Source: Pseudomonadota bacterium
GTDB taxonomy: Bacteria; Pseudomonadota; Gammaproteobacteria; Steroidobacterales; Steroidobacteraceae
Length of the DNA: 62,550 nucleotides
Direction of reading: 5' to 3'
NCBI GenBank assembly: GCA_023391335.1
Contig: JAEWBG010000071.1
Location: 1-62,550 of the forward strand
The translations under genes were made by a program, and so were the position numbers. How positions within the stretch are numbered: the first letter of the stretch is position 1; each line of letters opens with the position of its first letter. The notes under the pieces were generated by a model. It was not told the DNA's origin and searched no databases. It worked only from the letters and a program-made list of their open reading frames with translations. Below, piece after piece: positions 8,271 to 16,565 of this stretch.

Positions 8271-11200
8271 ATGTCAGCAGTCACGCCCGCAACGATTCCT
8301 GCCGCACGCCGCAAGCTGATCGATCGCATTGCTGCCAACGTCGCTCGACGCCGCGTCGGATCGATTCGCGCTGAATCTTTTGTACAAGACTACTTCCGCG
8401 GAGTCGCCGAAGAAGATCTCGCTCAGTATTCGCCTGAGCAACTTGCCACCTCTGCGCTGGAGCATTTGAGACGCGGTGCCGTACGCAAACGCAGCCAGGC
8501 ACTGGTTCGCGTATTCAATCCGGATCGCGCTCGCGATGGCTGGAGTTCCACGCACACAGTCGTCGAAGTGATCGTCGATGACATGCCCTTCCTCGTCGAT
8601 TCCGTGACGATGGTGCTGACGCACGCTGCATTGACGATCCATCTCATGGTCCATCCGGTACTCATCGCGGACCGGGACGCGCAAGGAAGATTGCGCTTGA
8701 TCTCAGCGCATAACGAAACAGGTAAACGCGAGTCTTGGCAACAGATCCAGATCGACCGCATCGACGATGCTAAGGCGCGCGATCTCGAAGCAAAGATATG
8801 CAAGACACTCGATGATGTCCGCGCCGCCGTGAATGATTGGTCCGAAATGCGGCAGCGTGCAGCCGCGTTAGCTCAGGAGATCGAACGCACTCGCCTGCCG
8901 GTAGCGAAAGACGATGCGACCGAAGCCGCCGAATTCTTGCGGTGGATTGCGGATAACCATTTCACGTTCTTGGGCTATCGCGAGTATCGCCTCAAACGCG
9001 GCCCGAGCGAGGACGCGCTGATCGCCAACACCGAAACCGGCCTTGGAATCTTGCGAGCGAAGCGCGGACGAGATCCTGAGCCGACGCGCTTACGCGGCGA
9101 ACTTCGCGAACATGCACGCGCGAAGGAATTACTCACGATCACTAAAGCGAACGCGCTTTCGACAGTTCACCGAGCGATTCATCTCGACTACGTCGGTATC
9201 CGCACATTCGATTCAGCCGGCCGCGTCGTAGGCGAGCGACGCTTCCTCGGATTGTTCACCTCGAGCGTCTACAACCGCAGCCCGAGCGAAATTCCTTTGC
9301 TGCGCCAGAAAATCGAGCGCGTGATCGAACATTTCGGACTGGATTCGGCGAGTCATGACGGCAAGGCCGTCGTGCACGTGCTCGACACCTATCCTCGCGA
9401 CGAACTCTTTCAGGCGAGCGTTGCCGACTTGATTCGCATCGTGCGCGGGGTTGTGAATCTCTATGAGCGCCAACGCGTTCGAGTCTTTCTGCGGCGCGAC
9501 GGGTTCGGGCGATTCTACTCCGCGCTCATTTACGTTCCGCGCGATCGCTATAACACGCAAGTGCGCCAGAAAATGGAGAGCGTGATTCGCGAAGAATTGC
9601 ACGCGACTGAAATCGACTCGCAGGTGCAGCTCTCGGAATCAGCGCTCGCCCGCGTGCACGTGATTGCTCGTGTCGTTCGCTCGCATGAGCGGCGGGTCGA
9701 TGTCGAAGACCTCGAGCGGCGCATTGCGGAAACAGTACACACATGGGAAGACAAGCTCCGCGAAGCGCTGATCGCAAGCAAAGGTGAATTTGACGGTCGC
9801 GCCTTGGGCGACCGCTACTCCACCCTCTTCCCGGCCGCGTATGAGGAGGATGTCGCACCGGAAGCAGCGATAGCGGACATCGATCAGCTTGAGCTCTTGC
9901 AGAAAGACGCCGATCGCATCGGCATTCGTTTGGTTGCAGGGCGCGGCGATGCCGTACATCTGCGCTTGTTTAGGACGGGCTCACCGATTGCGCTTTCGCA
10001 AGCGCTCCCCGTGTTGGAGAACATGGGATTCTTGGTGTTGAGCGAGCGCCCGTATCGCATCGCCAAGGACGAGCAACGAGCGATCTGGCTGCAAGACTTC
10101 GAAATGCGTCCGCGAGATGGGGGCGCGATTTCAGCCGATGAAATCGCACCTCGCTTTGCCGATGCGTTTACGGCGGTGTGGTCCAATCGTGCGGAGAACG
10201 ACGGATTCAACCGTTTGATCGTCAGCGCCGGACTCGATTGGCGTCAGGCCATGGTGCTCCGCGCTTACTGCAAGCACATCCTGCAAGCAGGCATCGCATT
10301 CAGTCAGTCGTACATGGAGCAAGTATTCGCATCCAACTCCAGCGTCGCGACTTTGCTCGTCAGCATCTTCGAGACGCAGTTCGATCCTTCACAGCGACCG
10401 AAGGAGCGCGAGAAGACCTTGGCGAAACTGCGCCGAGGATTAGATAGAAAACTCGATGCCGTCAAAAGCTTGGACGAAGACCGCATTCTGCGTCGCTTCG
10501 CCAACTTGATCGACGTCACGTTGCGAACCAACTATTTCCAAAAGACATCCGAGGGCACGCCTAAGCCGTACCTCTCATTCAAGATCGACCCGCGACGCGT
10601 CGACGACATGCCGCAGCCTCGGCCTGCATTCGAGATCTTCGTGTATTCGCCGCGTGTCGAAGGTGTGCACTTGCGAATGGGACAAGTCGCTCGCGGCGGA
10701 CTGCGCTGGTCGGATCGACGCGAAGATTTTCGTACCGAAGTGCTGGGCCTCATGAAGGCGCAGAACGTAAAGAATACGTTGATCGTCCCCGTCGGCGCCA
10801 AAGGCGGTTTCGTGCCCAAATGCTTGCCGGTCGGCGCGACTCGCGAAGACGTGCAGCGTGAGGGTGTCGAATGCTATCGGACATTTATCCGCGGCCTGCT
10901 CGACGTCACGGACAACATTGTCGGCGGCAAAGTCGTGCAACCGCCCGACGTCGTGCGGCGCGATTCGGATGATGCGTACTTGGTCGTAGCAGCCGATAAA
11001 GGCACCGCGACATTCTCCGACATCGCAAATGGCATCGCTGCCGAGTACGGCTTCTGGCTCGGGGATGCGTTCGCCTCAGGCGGCTCCGCAGGTTATGACC
11101 ATAAGAAGATGGGCATCACCGCACGCGGCGCGTGGGAATGCGTGAAACGCCACTTCCGCGAACTTGGCATCGACACACAGTCCCAGAACTTCACTGCGGT

Positions 11201-13088
11201 CGGAATCGGCGACATGTCGGGCGATGTATTCGGCAACGGCATGCTGCAGTCGCCGCATATCAAGCTGGTTGCCGCATTCAATCATCAACACATCTTCGTC
11301 GATCCCGATCCAGATCCGGCCGCAAGCTTTGCCGAACGGCGACGGCTGTTCGCGCTGCCCCGCTCAACATGGGAAGACTACAACCGCAAACTCCTATCGA
11401 AAGGTGGAGCCATCTATTCGCGATCGTCCAAGGAGCTGCGACTCTCCACCCAAGCGCGCGAGATGCTCGAACTCGATAGCGAGACGATCACGCCGATCGA
11501 GCTGATTCGATGCATTCTGCGCATGCCCGTCGATCTGCTTTGGAACGGCGGAATCGGCACGTACGTCAAGGCGACGCAGGAAACACATCAACAGGTCGGC
11601 GATCGCGCCAACGATAGCCTGCGCGTCAATGGCGCAGAACTGCGCTGCCGAGTCGTCGGGGAAGGCGGCAATCTCGGCTTCACTCAACGCGCACGCATCG
11701 AATACGCGCTGAACGGCGGACGCATCAACACCGATTTCGTGGACAACTCGGGCGGTGTCGATTGTTCGGATCATGAGGTCAACATCAAAATTCTGTTGAA
11801 CAACGCACCGCCGCGCTTCGCACTGACGCTCGCCAAACGCAATCGCCTCTTGGTGGATATGACAGATGAAGTTGCCGCACTGGTATTGCGCGACAACTAC
11901 CTGCAAAGCCAAGCGCTTTCCATCATGGAAGCGCGAGCGAAAAGCGATTTGCTCGAGCACGCGTACACGATTCGCGATTTGGAAGTTGCGGGGCAACTCA
12001 ATCGCTCCCTGGAGTTTCTACCAACTGCCGAAGAAATCGATGAGCGGCACAAAACGGCCCGCGGACTCACACGGCCTGAACTCGCGATTCTGCTGGCTTA
12101 CGCCAAGATGGCGCTTTACTCCCGCTTGATCGAATCGGACGTACCCGAAGATCCATACCTAGGCCACGAACTCGAGCGCTACTTCCCGCCGCAAATCGAA
12201 AAACAGTGTGGGAGTTTTTTGCGCTCGCATCGCCTACGCCGCGAAATCATTGCGACAGCAACGACGAACAGCATGGTGAATCGCATGGGGGCTGCGTTCG
12301 CCCGACGCGCGCAAGAAGACACCGGCGCAAATGCGGCAACTGTCGTGCGCGCTTACGCGATCGCTCGCGAAGCCTTCGCTATGCGCCAGACGTGGAGCGA
12401 CATCGAGAAGCTCGACAACCGCATCCAAGCGGCAACTCAGTACGAGATGATGTACGAAACGACGCGGCTCGTTCGATTCTGCACGTACTGGCTGATTCAT
12501 CACCACCGAGACGCCCTGAACATCGACGCCCAGGTCCGCCGCCTCTCGGGAGGCCTGGCCGAACTTGCCGAACATTTACCGCAAGTGTTGTCGGGATCCG
12601 ATTTACAAATTTTCGAACAGCGCCGCGAACACTATCGTTCTGCCAAAGTCCCCGAACCGCTTAGCACTCGACTCGCAAGCTTCATTGCTCTGCGCGCCGC
12701 TCCCGACATCGTCGAGCTCGCTGCACAAACCCGCGTGCGGCTACCGACCGTCGCTCGCGTGTACTTCGGCCTTGGCACCGAACTCGCACTCGATTGGATC
12801 CGCGAATGCATCGAATCTCTCGGCGTGGACGGACACTGGCAAGCCGTCGCACGCACCACTTTGCGCGACAACATCTACGAAATGCAGCGCTCCCTTTGCT
12901 TGCAAGCTCTGCATGGCGCACAACGCACGGTCGATGCATCCAAAGCTCTCAATGCCTGGATCGAACGCAATCGACGCTCGCTCGATCACGTCAAACAGAC
13001 TGTGACGGACATGCGAGCGTTGCCGACGGCAGACTTCGCGACGCTCTCGGTTGCCCTCCAAGCCGTTCGACGCGCGGCGGAAGGGTGA
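8271..13088 (+). CDS. gdhB: NAD-specific glutamate dehydrogenase, large (GDH-1500/180-kDa) type
   Basis: This 1605-residue cytosolic enzyme oxidises glutamate to 2-oxoglutarate with NAD. The N-terminal half is the regulatory part with ACT-like folds (for example VEVIVDDMPFLVDSVTMVL, about residues 95-113). The catalytic domain starts near residue 760 and contains VARGGLRWSDRREDF and VPVGAKGGFV with the substrate-binding Lys, then the Rossmann segment around AVGIGDMSGDVFGNGML. The size matches the large proteobacterial class. I chose the ATG at 8271 (AGGA just upstream) over a GTG 15 bp earlier. It reads alone after the 2-oxo acid dehydrogenase genes. Amino acid catabolism is a shared theme with the flanking hpd region, though co-regulation is not shown. 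Confidence 0.92.
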   Translation: MSAVTPATIPAARRKLIDRIAANVARRRVGSIRAESFVQDYFRGVAEEDLAQYSPEQLATSALEHLRRGAVRKRSQALVRVFNPDRARDGWSSTHTVVEVIVDDMPFLVDSVTMVLTHAALTIHLMVHPVLIADRDAQGRLRLISAHNETGKRESWQQIQIDRIDDAKARDLEAKICKTLDDVRAAVNDWSEMRQRAAALAQEIERTRLPVAKDDATEAAEFLRWIADNHFTFLGYREYRLKRGPSEDALIANTETGLGILRAKRGRDPEPTRLRGELREHARAKELLTITKANALSTVHRAIHLDYVGIRTFDSAGRVVGERRFLGLFTSSVYNRSPSEIPLLRQKIERVIEHFGLDSASHDGKAVVHVLDTYPRDELFQASVADLIRIVRGVVNLYERQRVRVFLRRDGFGRFYSALIYVPRDRYNTQVRQKMESVIREELHATEIDSQVQLSESALARVHVIARVVRSHERRVDVEDLERRIAETVHTWEDKLREALIASKGEFDGRALGDRYSTLFPAAYEEDVAPEAAIADIDQLELLQKDADRIGIRLVAGRGDAVHLRLFRTGSPIALSQALPVLENMGFLVLSERPYRIAKDEQRAIWLQDFEMRPRDGGAISADEIAPRFADAFTAVWSNRAENDGFNRLIVSAGLDWRQAMVLRAYCKHILQAGIAFSQSYMEQVFASNSSVATLLVSIFETQFDPSQRPKEREKTLAKLRRGLDRKLDAVKSLDEDRILRRFANLIDVTLRTNYFQKTSEGTPKPYLSFKIDPRRVDDMPQPRPAFEIFVYSPRVEGVHLRMGQVARGGLRWSDRREDFRTEVLGLMKAQNVKNTLIVPVGAKGGFVPKCLPVGATREDVQREGVECYRTFIRGLLDVTDNIVGGKVVQPPDVVRRDSDDAYLVVAADKGTATFSDIANGIAAEYGFWLGDAFASGGSAGYDHKKMGITARGAWECVKRHFRELGIDTQSQNFTAVGIGDMSGDVFGNGMLQSPHIKLVAAFNHQHIFVDPDPDPAASFAERRRLFALPRSTWEDYNRKLLSKGGAIYSRSSKELRLSTQAREMLELDSETITPIELIRCILRMPVDLLWNGGIGTYVKATQETHQQVGDRANDSLRVNGAELRCRVVGEGGNLGFTQRARIEYALNGGRINTDFVDNSGGVDCSDHEVNIKILLNNAPPRFALTLAKRNRLLVDMTDEVAALVLRDNYLQSQALSIMEARAKSDLLEHAYTIRDLEVAGQLNRSLEFLPTAEEIDERHKTARGLTRPELAILLAYAKMALYSRLIESDVPEDPYLGHELERYFPPQIEKQCGSFLRSHRLRREIIATATTNSMVNRMGAAFARRAQEDTGANAATVVRAYAIAREAFAMRQTWSDIEKLDNRIQAATQYEMMYETTRLVRFCTYWLIHHHRDALNIDAQVRRLSGGLAELAEHLPQVLSGSDLQIFEQRREHYRSAKVPEPLSTRLASFIALRAAPDIVELAAQTRVRLPTVARVYFGLGTELALDWIRECIESLGVDGHWQAVARTTLRDNIYEMQRSLCLQALHGAQRTVDASKALNAWIERNRRSLDHVKQTVTDMRALPTADFATLSVALQAVRRAAEG

Positions 13089-13286
13089 CGGGAACGGGGC
13101 TGTTTGTTGATGCAGTCGGCTGGCGAGGCCAGGAGAGTCCTCGGCGGACCCTCCGGTAGTCTTTTCCCGAAGCTAATTCGGTCGCCGCATCATTGGCTCC
13201 CAGCGGCCTCGCCCGAATTGCGATTCGCCGGTCCGCGCGACCTTCTCCCGGCTGGAAACATTTGGCCTGCTCTCGACTAAGCTCAT

Positions 13287-13530
13287 CCCATCTTCACAGT
13301 GAACCCACACTCCACCCCTTCGTGATGCGGGGCGAACCGGCCCTTAGCAGAAGGCGCTTGTGAGCGGCCAAAACGGCCGACTCCCGCTTGCGGCAGTGAG
13401 GTCTGCGAACCGCGATTCGTGTCGGGAGTCGTTTTAAAAACGTTCAAAAACAGGATGTTTTTGTACGAGCTTACAAGGATGTACTTGCAGCGTTTTTGAA
13501 AACGACTCCCGGCACGAGCCGCGGTCACAC
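13287..13530. repeat. Long palindromic (MITE/REP-like) element in the 535-bp gap before gpmA
   Basis: Arms at about 13406-13442 and 13491-13527 are inverted repeats: ACCGCG-N3-CGTG-N-CGGGAGTCGTTTT pairs with AAAACGACTCCCGGCACG-N3-CGCGGT with few mismatches. The 48-bp loop holds two further hairpins, AAAACAGGATGTTTT and GTAC...GTAC. A smaller hairpin (GCGGCC-aaaa-CGGCCG type) lies to the left at about 13355-13382. No protein is likely here. The rest of the gap shows nothing I can name. Confidence 0.65.
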
Positions 13531-13623
13531 CCTAAAACCCAAGGTCCACAGCATGACGATCAAGCGCCGCTCTGCTATAAAGCCGCCCCGAAATCACCCC
13601 TAACCACCCGCGTTACACCTCCT

Positions 13624-14379
13624 ATGACCGGCAAACTCGTACTCGTCCGTCACGGCCAGAGCGTCTGGAATCTCGAAAACCTCTTTACCGGCTGGGTCGA
13701 TGTCGACTTGACTGACCTCGGCCGTAACGAAGCGAAAGAGGCAGGGAAATTGCTCAAGGCTGAAGGCTTTGAATTCGACCTCGTGTTCACCTCGGTGCTC
13801 AAACGCGCCATCCGCACGATGTGGATCGTGCTCGATGAAATGGACCTCATGTGGCTGCCGGTCGAACGCTCATGGCGCTTGAACGAGCGTCACTACGGCG
13901 CACTGCAGGGCTTGGACAAAGCTCAGACGGTCGAAAAGCACGGTGCCGAGCAGGTGAAGATTTGGCGCCGCAGCTATGACGTTCCGCCTCCTGCGCTCGC
14001 ACTGGATGACAAGCGTCATCCTCGCTTCGAGCGCCGCTATGCTTCAGTCAACCCGCAAGAATTGCCCGCTGCCGAATCACTCAAGACCACGCTCGAGCGC
14101 GTATTGCCGTTCTGGAATTCGCGCATTGCCCCTGAATTGAAGGCCGGCAAGAACGTCCTCGTCGTCGCTCACGGCAACAGCCTGCGCGCAGTCGTGAAGA
14201 TGCTCGACAACATGTCGAACGAAGACATCCTCGAGTTCAACATTCCGACCGGCATCCCGATGTACTACGAACTCGACGATTCGCTGAAGCCGAAGTCTCG
14301 CAAGTTCCTCGGCGATCCCGCCGCCATCGCCGCTGCTGCGGAGGCCGTCGCTAAACAGACAGAAGGCAAAAAGAAGTAA
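13624..14379 (+). CDS. gpmA: 2,3-bisphosphoglycerate-dependent phosphoglycerate mutase
   Basis: The 251-residue enzyme interconverts 3- and 2-phosphoglycerate in glycolysis and gluconeogenesis. The N-terminal LVRHGQSVWNLEN contains the phosphohistidine (His11 region), RSWRLNERHYGALQGLDKAQ is the substrate loop, and VVAHGNSLRAVVKML carries the second catalytic His. Length and motifs are canonical. A lysine-rich tail (KQTEGKKK) closes it. It stands alone between a palindromic element and the convergent thiamine operon. Confidence 0.95.
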   Translation: MTGKLVLVRHGQSVWNLENLFTGWVDVDLTDLGRNEAKEAGKLLKAEGFEFDLVFTSVLKRAIRTMWIVLDEMDLMWLPVERSWRLNERHYGALQGLDKAQTVEKHGAEQVKIWRRSYDVPPPALALDDKRHPRFERRYASVNPQELPAAESLKTTLERVLPFWNSRIAPELKAGKNVLVVAHGNSLRAVVKMLDNMSNEDILEFNIPTGIPMYYELDDSLKPKSRKFLGDPAAIAAAAEAVAKQTEGKKK

Positions 14380-14390
14380 GCGGGCGGACG

Positions 14391-14628
14391 GACACAAAGA
14401 TCACAAAGAAAATCAGAGAGCATCAAAAAAGGATTGGCCAGCATTTAAGTCTGGCGTGCTCTCGTTTGATGGTCTCTCTAGCCATGGAATGAGACCGAGG
14501 GAACGCGCAGATCGGCAATGGTGCGAGTATTCCTTTTTTGTGATCTTTGTATTTCTTTGTGCTCCTTGTGTTACATCTTTGTCCGGTTTCGCACGAAGTA
14601 CTTTGCGCTCTTTGCGTTGCGTCCGGCT
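14391..14628. repeat. Inverted low-complexity pair (cacaaag / ctttgtg)
   Basis: In the 251-bp gap between gpmA and the convergent kinase gene, 'acacaaagatcacaaagaaa' (about 14394-14413) is complementary to 'tttttgtgatctttgtattt' (about 14535-14554), with further 'ctttgtgctccttgtgtta' after it. A bidirectional transcription-end role is possible for such a convergent gap. Confidence 0.6.
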
Positions 14629-14630
14629 CC

Positions 14631-15419
14631 CTAAACCACCGCTCGAACCTCCATCCACAATTCGCGGATGTACTCGAACAGCCAGCAGGCAAGTTCGAGC
14701 CGATGCCATTGCGCGTACAGCGGGTTCACTGCATACGCCCGTAAAAGATCCGCGCGCTGTTCGCGGCTAAATCCGTGATACACGCAGATCGAGGCGAGAT
14801 CGAACATCGGCTCGCCGACGCCCGCATACTCCCAGTCGATGAGTCGTAAGTGCTCGCCTTCCACGACATTCAGATGATGGATGTCGTTGTGGCAAAGCGA
14901 TGGCTTAGTATCGAGCGCCAAGGTCTTACCGACCTCTTCACCGCGTGCGCGTAGCTGCGGCACAGCAGGTGCCGGAGCACGGCCGTATTCATCGAGCGTG
15001 CGAAGGTAACCTCTCATCGCATCGATCAGATTCACTTCGCGAGTACCGGCCGGCACGGGCAGCTCATGCAAACGGCGCACAAGATAGGCAAGACGCACTG
15101 AGTTGTGTCTCGCGTGCGGATCCGTTTCGGCCCACGTAGCGCCCAAATCGCGAGTCACAAGAACGTGCCTCGCCGGATCGCATAGAAGCACCTCGGCACC
15201 GATGCTCGCTTCTGCAACCGCACGTAGAATCGCAGCCTCACTCGTCCGATCGATCTGTAGCGCCTGCTCATCCGCTCGACTGATTCGCACAATGACGCTT
15301 GCATTACCGACGCTTGCCCGCCAGCTCTCGTTGGTCAGTCCATGCTTGATTTCATCGACGCGCTCAACCGCATCGACCGAAGTGCCCAGCGCCTCCGCCG
15401 CAAATTCAGCCGGCGACAT
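14631..15419 (-). CDS. Choline/thiamine-kinase-family phosphotransferase, likely thiamine kinase
   Basis: The 262-residue protein has the aminoglycoside/choline kinase fold. Visible elements are the nucleotide loop near KHGLTNESWRASV, the catalytic loop LCHNDIHHLNVV (Asp/Asn of HNDxxxxN) and the metal-binding LIDWEYAGVGEPMFDLAS. Alone this fits several small-molecule kinases. Its start overlaps the end of the PnuT-like permease by 14 bp, and the operon begins with a TPP riboswitch, so phosphorylation of imported thiamine, as by ThiK, is the best inference. I chose the ATG at 15419; an upstream ATG at 15455 adds an Arg-rich stretch. Confidence 0.78.
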   Translation of the reverse strand: MSPAEFAAEALGTSVDAVERVDEIKHGLTNESWRASVGNASVIVRISRADEQALQIDRTSEAAILRAVAEASIGAEVLLCDPARHVLVTRDLGATWAETDPHARHNSVRLAYLVRRLHELPVPAGTREVNLIDAMRGYLRTLDEYGRAPAPAVPQLRARGEEVGKTLALDTKPSLCHNDIHHLNVVEGEHLRLIDWEYAGVGEPMFDLASICVYHGFSREQRADLLRAYAVNPLYAQWHRLELACWLFEYIRELWMEVRAVV

Positions 15420-16032
15420 TCGGTGCCTCGCTCGCGGTCTCCGCAACCTGCGCATGCTGCTCGCGTCGCCAAACCACATATCCGCGAATCACGATGCCAA
15501 CGTAGATGATGAACAAGACGGTCGTGGGATAGAGCTGCTGAGTGAAATACAGATAGGCAGCGACGCCGTCGACCACGACCCAGTAGAGCCAGTTCTCGAT
15601 GACCCGGCGGGCGACCATCCACGTAGTAATCACGCTGCCCCAGGTCACGAAGGAATCCAAATACGGCGCGATCGCGTGAGTCTCGCGCGTGAGCAGCCAA
15701 CCATTCACGACGGTGGCAACAAGCACGACCACCACCGCGCTGACATGCTGTCGAACACTCCACGCACGAATCGCAACCTCGCCTTCGCTGGTTCGCCCTC
15801 GCGTCCAGTCGTAAAAGCCCACGCCCGCCATCACGAGATAAAAAACCTGCAATGCCGTCTGCATATAAAGCGATGCGCGCCAGAAAATCACGAGATAGAT
15901 CGCCGTGCTCGCGAACGCGCACAACCAACACCACAGGTTGCGACGAACTGCCAGCAATAGGTATGCGAGGCCGAGCGCAGCCGCGACCGTCTCTGCGATC
16001 GACCATTGCTTTAGTTGTTCCAGGAAAGTCAT
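15406..16032 (-). CDS. pnuT: PnuC-family transporter, likely thiamine permease PnuT
   Basis: The 208-residue protein is almost entirely hydrophobic, with about seven membrane helices and the Trp/Tyr-rich pattern of the PnuC family (NLWCWLCAFASTAIY, VGFYDWTRG, VIENWLYWVVVDGVAAYLYF). PnuC proteins are facilitators for vitamins that are trapped by phosphorylation inside the cell. Those in TPP-riboswitch operons next to a thiamine kinase are named PnuT and carry thiamine; those for nicotinamide riboside lie near NadR. Here the riboswitch, TonB receptor and kinase point to thiamine. The ATG at 16032 fits the family N-terminus (MTFLEQLKQW). Confidence 0.85.
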   Translation of the reverse strand: MTFLEQLKQWSIAETVAAALGLAYLLLAVRRNLWCWLCAFASTAIYLVIFWRASLYMQTALQVFYLVMAGVGFYDWTRGRTSEGEVAIRAWSVRQHVSAVVVVLVATVVNGWLLTRETHAIAPYLDSFVTWGSVITTWMVARRVIENWLYWVVVDGVAAYLYFTQQLYPTTVLFIIYVGIVIRGYVVWRREQHAQVAETASEAPNVAG

Positions 16033-16197
16033 GGAATCGGTGATGGGGTAATGGAGTGATGAAGTGAAAGCGCTACGCGCGCTCAGAACTAACAATCATG
16101 CCCACACCCTGACCGATTACCACGCTCTTGGCGCGTCTGCTCACATCGCAAATCACTTCAATGGCCACTTCGTTCACCGCATCACCCCATCACCTCA
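16033..16197. repeat. Inverted low-complexity pair (gtgatgg / ccatcac) inside the thiamine operon
   Basis: The left arm 'ggtgatggggtaatggagtg' (about 16038-16057) is complementary to 'accgcatcaccccatcacct' (about 16176-16195). The pair separates the thiamine-binding gene and the permease gene. It may modulate expression within the operon; nothing else is seen in this gap. Confidence 0.6.
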
Positions 16198-16449
16198 TCA
16201 CTGCGAAGCCTCTCCACCGCCCAAGATCTTCATCACAAAGACCTTCCGCCCGTGTTCGCCGAAGCTCTGAGCGGTTTCTTTCGCAAGAATCTCGAACAGG
16301 CGTTGATGCTCGCCCGAAATCTGCGTACTCATCGAATTCGTGAGCACTTTGATCTCAGGATAAGTATTCAGCCGATCGATGAAGTCTTGGATCGGCGGAA
16401 TGAAGTCGCTGTCGAGGGGGTAGAGGCTAATTTCGATGGCAGTGTGCAT
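16198..16449 (-). CDS. Small thiamine-binding protein (YkoF/MTH1187-like)
   Basis: The 83-residue protein resembles the thiamine/HMP-binding YkoF-type single-domain family: MHTAIEISLYPL at the start, IDRLNTYPEIKVLTNSMSTQISG in the middle, and the end VFVMKILGGGEA. Members are small ferredoxin-like folds that bind thiamine or its pyrimidine. No signal peptide is visible, so it should be cytosolic. Its place between the TonB receptor and PnuT under a TPP riboswitch fits a thiamine carrier or buffer. I chose the ATG at 16449 because GGAG lies 10 bp upstream. Confidence 0.72.
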   Translation of the reverse strand: MHTAIEISLYPLDSDFIPPIQDFIDRLNTYPEIKVLTNSMSTQISGEHQRLFEILAKETAQSFGEHGRKVFVMKILGGGEASQ

Positions 16450-16477
16450 GCGTGAAATTCTCCAGTTGATCAATCGA

Positions 16478-16560
16478 GGTGGCAGTGATGCGTGAGGAAG
16501 TGAGGAAGTGAATATCGTCGCTCGCTACGCCTTTCACTCCCTCACGTCCCACTTACTCAC
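16478..16560. repeat. Inverted low-complexity pair (gtgaggaag / cttactcac)
   Basis: The gap between the receptor and the small thiamine-binding gene has 'gcgtgaggaagtgaggaagtg' type sequence (about 16490-16509) and the loose complement 'cactccctcacgtcccactt' (about 16536-16555). It forms an imperfect hairpin in the operon mRNA. Confidence 0.5.
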
Positions 16561-16565
16561 AATCT

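Noticed and set aside
11394..11996. 200-residue minus-strand frame within the glutamate dehydrogenase gene
   Set aside because: It lies wholly inside a well-supported gene with conserved motifs; such antisense frames are common in GC-rich coding DNA.
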